Assembly (NCBI GenBank): GCA_009602725.1 | Contig: WELB01000068.1 | Location: 340,910 to 373,328, forward strand | Direction: 5' to 3' | Length of the DNA: 32,419 bases | DNA from: Spirogloea muscicola | Taxonomy: Eukaryota > Streptophyta > Zygnematophyceae > Spirogloeales > Spirogloeaceae | In this document: positions 29,661 through 32,419 of the stretch, piece after piece | Numbering within the stretch: the first letter of the stretch is position 1 | Layout of the letters: each line of letters opens with the position of its first letter | Program-made: the position numbers and the translations under genes | The notes under the pieces: generated by a model | The model's database searches: none | Told to the model about the DNA's origin: nothing | Seen by the model: the letters and a program-made list of their open reading frames with translations, nothing else

Positions 29661-31989
29661 TTAGTATTTGCGGCCAGGGCGGTAAATGTTGAACTCGGTG
29701 AAGTACGTTGCTGTTGCCACAGGCTGTGGCCCTGCCATGGACCTGGGGCATGACTTGAATCGCGGATTGGTCGCCAGGATAGGAGCTCCTGCTTTTAGCC
29801 CAAAGTCTCCAGCAGCAGCGTTGACAAAGTTGTCCTGCAAGGCTGTTGCCTGATTGTACTCCACCCAAGAGACGCTGTTGAGCTGGGGCACGGACACTAA
29901 GCCCTCGCATTCTGTGAATATGGGCCGATGCTGGCTGGCGGCTTTCACAATCGCATACTGCACAAAAGTCGTGCTCTTCAGAATGTTACCAGAGTGCCTA
30001 GAACACTGTATGCTTGTGCTTGATTCAAGTCACTTCGTACATAATGCTAGCTTACCAGCAGGATAAGAGCAGGTGAGACGTCTATGGCACTGAGAATGCA
30101 ACAGCAAAACTGTGTTGCAGAAGTGAGCGATAGTTGTACATGGTGTATGTTGCCAGTGGGAAGGCCGCTGCAGTTGGCAGTCACATTGGCATCGAAGGCG
30201 CCATTTACAGGGTTGCAAGGAATGCCATTCACTTGAGTCTGAGAGCACAAATTAGGGTACCAGGGGTTCTGTTTGGCAATGACGCCACCAGGAGGGTACT
30301 TGGCTATGCCGCGTGCAAACCAGCCCGAGCCTGGCACATTGAGGCAATTGTTTTTGAAGAAGTTCTGGCAGCTGATCCAACCCGCGTTGTTCTGGGTGTT
30401 CACAGCCAGCACACTTGTGATCGTGTTGTACTTGCCGTTGTTCTGCTTGATGCCGTTGGTGGTGTTAACGCACACAGCTCCATCGATGGTCAGCCCGGAG
30501 CTGGCGTAATCGACATAGATGCAATGCTCGCCCCCGATGACGTAATTGCACGATAAATAATTGCCTGAGGCATGGCATGCATGCATGTCATTTGTCAGCT
30601 CAGATCATAGATATCATCACAACTGCATACCACAGTGAAGCTGCAGGCCAAGGATAAGCGTTCCACAGAAATAGAGAGCCATTTGTATATTTAATAAATA
30701 CAGGTCGGAGGGCTAAGGACAAATCGGCATATTGGCTTGAAAGCCGCAGAGGTGCAGTACACATACCAGGGTTATACCAGTGCGTGGCAAAGTAAATGCC
30801 TGCTGCGTCGGTCACTTTTTCGTTCTTGTGAACGACAATGTAGTTGTGCGATACATTGTTCATCTGTGCATCCGCAACATTTCCAATACCGAGTCCAATC
30901 TGGACGCACGCCCAATGGAGGGCGTGGCAGTAGTTGTTGGAGATTGTGACGCCAACAGCAGATCCAGCCACGAGCACGCCCGTGTCGCCACTGAAAATGT
31001 TGTTGTTGGTCACGCGGATGTTGCTGCTGGTCAGGCCGTTGCTGTTGCCACAGCCAGTACCCACGCGCACATTGATGCCCGCCTTGTACGAGGTGAGTAT
31101 CATGCTATCAATCGTGATCCAGTAAGCGTCATGCAGATCTGCGAGCACGATATGGCAGTGGTGCGTCATCAGTTAGGGGCAACTTTACGCTGTCGCTTGT
31201 TGCCGCCGAGTAAGCACAGATGTACATGTCTACGAAGTAAATGAAGCAAGCGCTTGCCACAACCGCAAGACAATCTCGTGAGCGCTTGAGCTCACCGATA
31301 CGGCCGTACACCCTGGCTTTGGTGATCTGGACGTTGAAGGCGCCAGCGATGTAGATAGCGGGGCACGGCTGCGGGTTGTTTTGCGATAGAGTGATGGCGG
31401 TGTAAGCGCATGCAGTCGTGGAGGAGTTGCCAGTGATAGGTATAAAGACGGAGACACCGGTGAAAAGAATGTCATGAGCGGCCCCGCTCACGCGGATGGC
31501 TGCGAACGTGTCGCTGGCTGCTGACAGCGTGTAGCCTGGGGATGCCGCCGACATGAAATGGTGCAGGAGAAGCTGCTGGTGATTGCAAGCGTGCTGCCAA
31601 GCACGATGTCGTTCTGGAGTACAACGACCACTGTCTGATTGGCGGGGTACTGCGTGCGGGACAGAATGTCGTTGGTGCTGCTAGCATTCATGCGGACTTG
31701 GTCCACACTGCAGGGGCCACCTGCATCGACTACGACGAGGAAAACATGAGCATGCTTGTAAGGACAGGCTTGCAGCCACAAACTTGAAAGTGGAATCGGT
31801 CGAAGCTGCATGATGCTTCATTGATGGGGCGATTGAGCTCAGCCTTGAGCCAAAGAGGGCATCGTCATCCATGATCTGACCTGGGGACCCAGACGGGACT
31901 AGCGCGCCGGTACTTGGTGTCACCAGCGAGCCAGCCGCTAGCGCCGAGGCCAGCACAAGGGCGAGGGCCGAAATTCGGACGGCGGCCAT
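29661..31989 (-). pseudogene. Secreted beta-helix protein, copy B, with a one-base frameshift in exon 2
   Basis: Minus-strand exons: 31989-31881, 31720-31296, 31138-30767, 30564-30140, 29957-29661. Exons 3 and 4 have exactly the same lengths as in copy A (372, 425), and the phases match. The signal peptide is clear (MAAVRISALALVLASALAAG); the N-terminal region is about 30 residues shorter than in A. The body shares GGEHCIYVDYASSGLTIDGA, NNYCHALHW and FATHWYNPG with A. In exon 2, after FSCT, the frame breaks: A has ACC-ATG-TTC-ATG, while B lacks one base (plus strand 31556-31560), then resumes as SAASPGYTLSAASDTF. Exon 2 is 425 nt where a multiple consistent with the phases would be 426. The rest of the frame is open and well kept, so it may be a recent loss or a sequencing error; if the latter, this is a normal CDS of about 542 residues. 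Confidence 0.8.
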
Positions 31990-32324
31990 GTCGCCGCGAG
32001 CTCCTCTTCAGATGAGCAGTCAAGACAAGGGGCCTGGCGGGGTGGCCGCTGACAAGAGAAGTGCAGACGGGGGAGGAAGGGGAAGCTGCCGGAGGTGCGG
32101 CGTCTGCAGCCATGGCCAGCCTTTATGGGCTTGCCCGACGGCGCTCGGCCTTCAGCCCGCACCTGGCCCACCGGCAGCTCCCCGTGGAGGAGGAAGGACG
32201 AGGGGTCGTGGCTGGCGAGTGGCGGGGCGGCGGTGCGAGGCTTGTGGCCCTCCTGCAGCCGGCGCTGCAGATCCCCCTCCTGCCACTCGGCTTGCTCGAT
32301 CTGAGGTACACCTCTATCTCTATC

Positions 32325-32334
32325 CTCCCTCCCT

Positions 32335-32415
<81 letters not shown>
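32325..32415. repeat. (CT)n microsatellite upstream of beta-helix gene B
   Basis: Four CCCT units (32325-32340), then about 75 bp of pure CT to 32415, ending the window. It is about 340 bp upstream of the gene B ATG; on the gene's strand it is (GA)n. It parallels the microsatellite upstream of gene A. Confidence 0.9.
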
Positions 32416-32417
<2 letters not shown>

Positions 32418-32419
32418 GG

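Noticed and set aside
31938-32417. 159-codon minus-strand ORF starting with Arg-Glu repeats
   Set aside because: It is the translated (GA)n array plus the 5' region of beta-helix gene B, in a different frame from the signal peptide.

Overview
This is nuclear DNA from a eukaryote of the green plant lineage, most likely a streptophyte alga or another early-diverging streptophyte. The evidence is a split F-box/LRR gene that reads as MAX2 (the strigolactone/karrikin-pathway F-box protein, not expected in chlorophytes), a plant-type dehydroascorbate reductase, an EXO1 nuclease with many small exons, GT-AG introns with donors often of the type GTGAGC, microsatellites, and degenerate retroelements. 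I cannot name the species. Gene models were assembled by hand from splice signals, codon phase and remembered family motifs; no search or alignment program was run.

Layout. 1-3995 (+): MAX2-like gene, 9 exons, 5' end outside the window. 4730-6640 (-): complete 6-exon DHAR gene, tail-to-tail with MAX2. 7.0-12.3 kb: a nest of broken, partly inverted copies of one non-LTR-type retroelement family. Only the C-terminal zinc-finger/restriction-like endonuclease part and the 3' non-coding module survive. The nest is interrupted by a small element with terminal inverted repeats and by a long foldback. 13094-17585 (-): complete 12-exon EXO1 gene, with a purine-rich tract and a strong hairpin upstream. 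20066-22564 (-): five-exon gene for a secreted right-handed beta-helix protein. 25.3-27.7 kb (-): degenerate LTR-type retrotransposon remnant (gag, two zinc knuckles, aspartic protease; no reverse transcriptase seen). 29661-31989 (-): second copy of the beta-helix gene with the same exon phases but one frameshift. Both beta-helix genes have a (CT)n microsatellite upstream, and the window ends in the second one.

The host genes do not form a pathway. MAX2 would be the substrate-recognition subunit of an SCF ubiquitin ligase, DHAR recycles ascorbate with glutathione, EXO1 resects DNA in mismatch and break repair, and the beta-helix pair is probably extracellular. The least explained material is the repeated two-hairpin module in 7-12 kb (also near 18.2 and 23.6 kb), the inverted arrangement of its carriers, and the algal-type MAX2 with many introns and a tail beyond the usual C-terminal helix.
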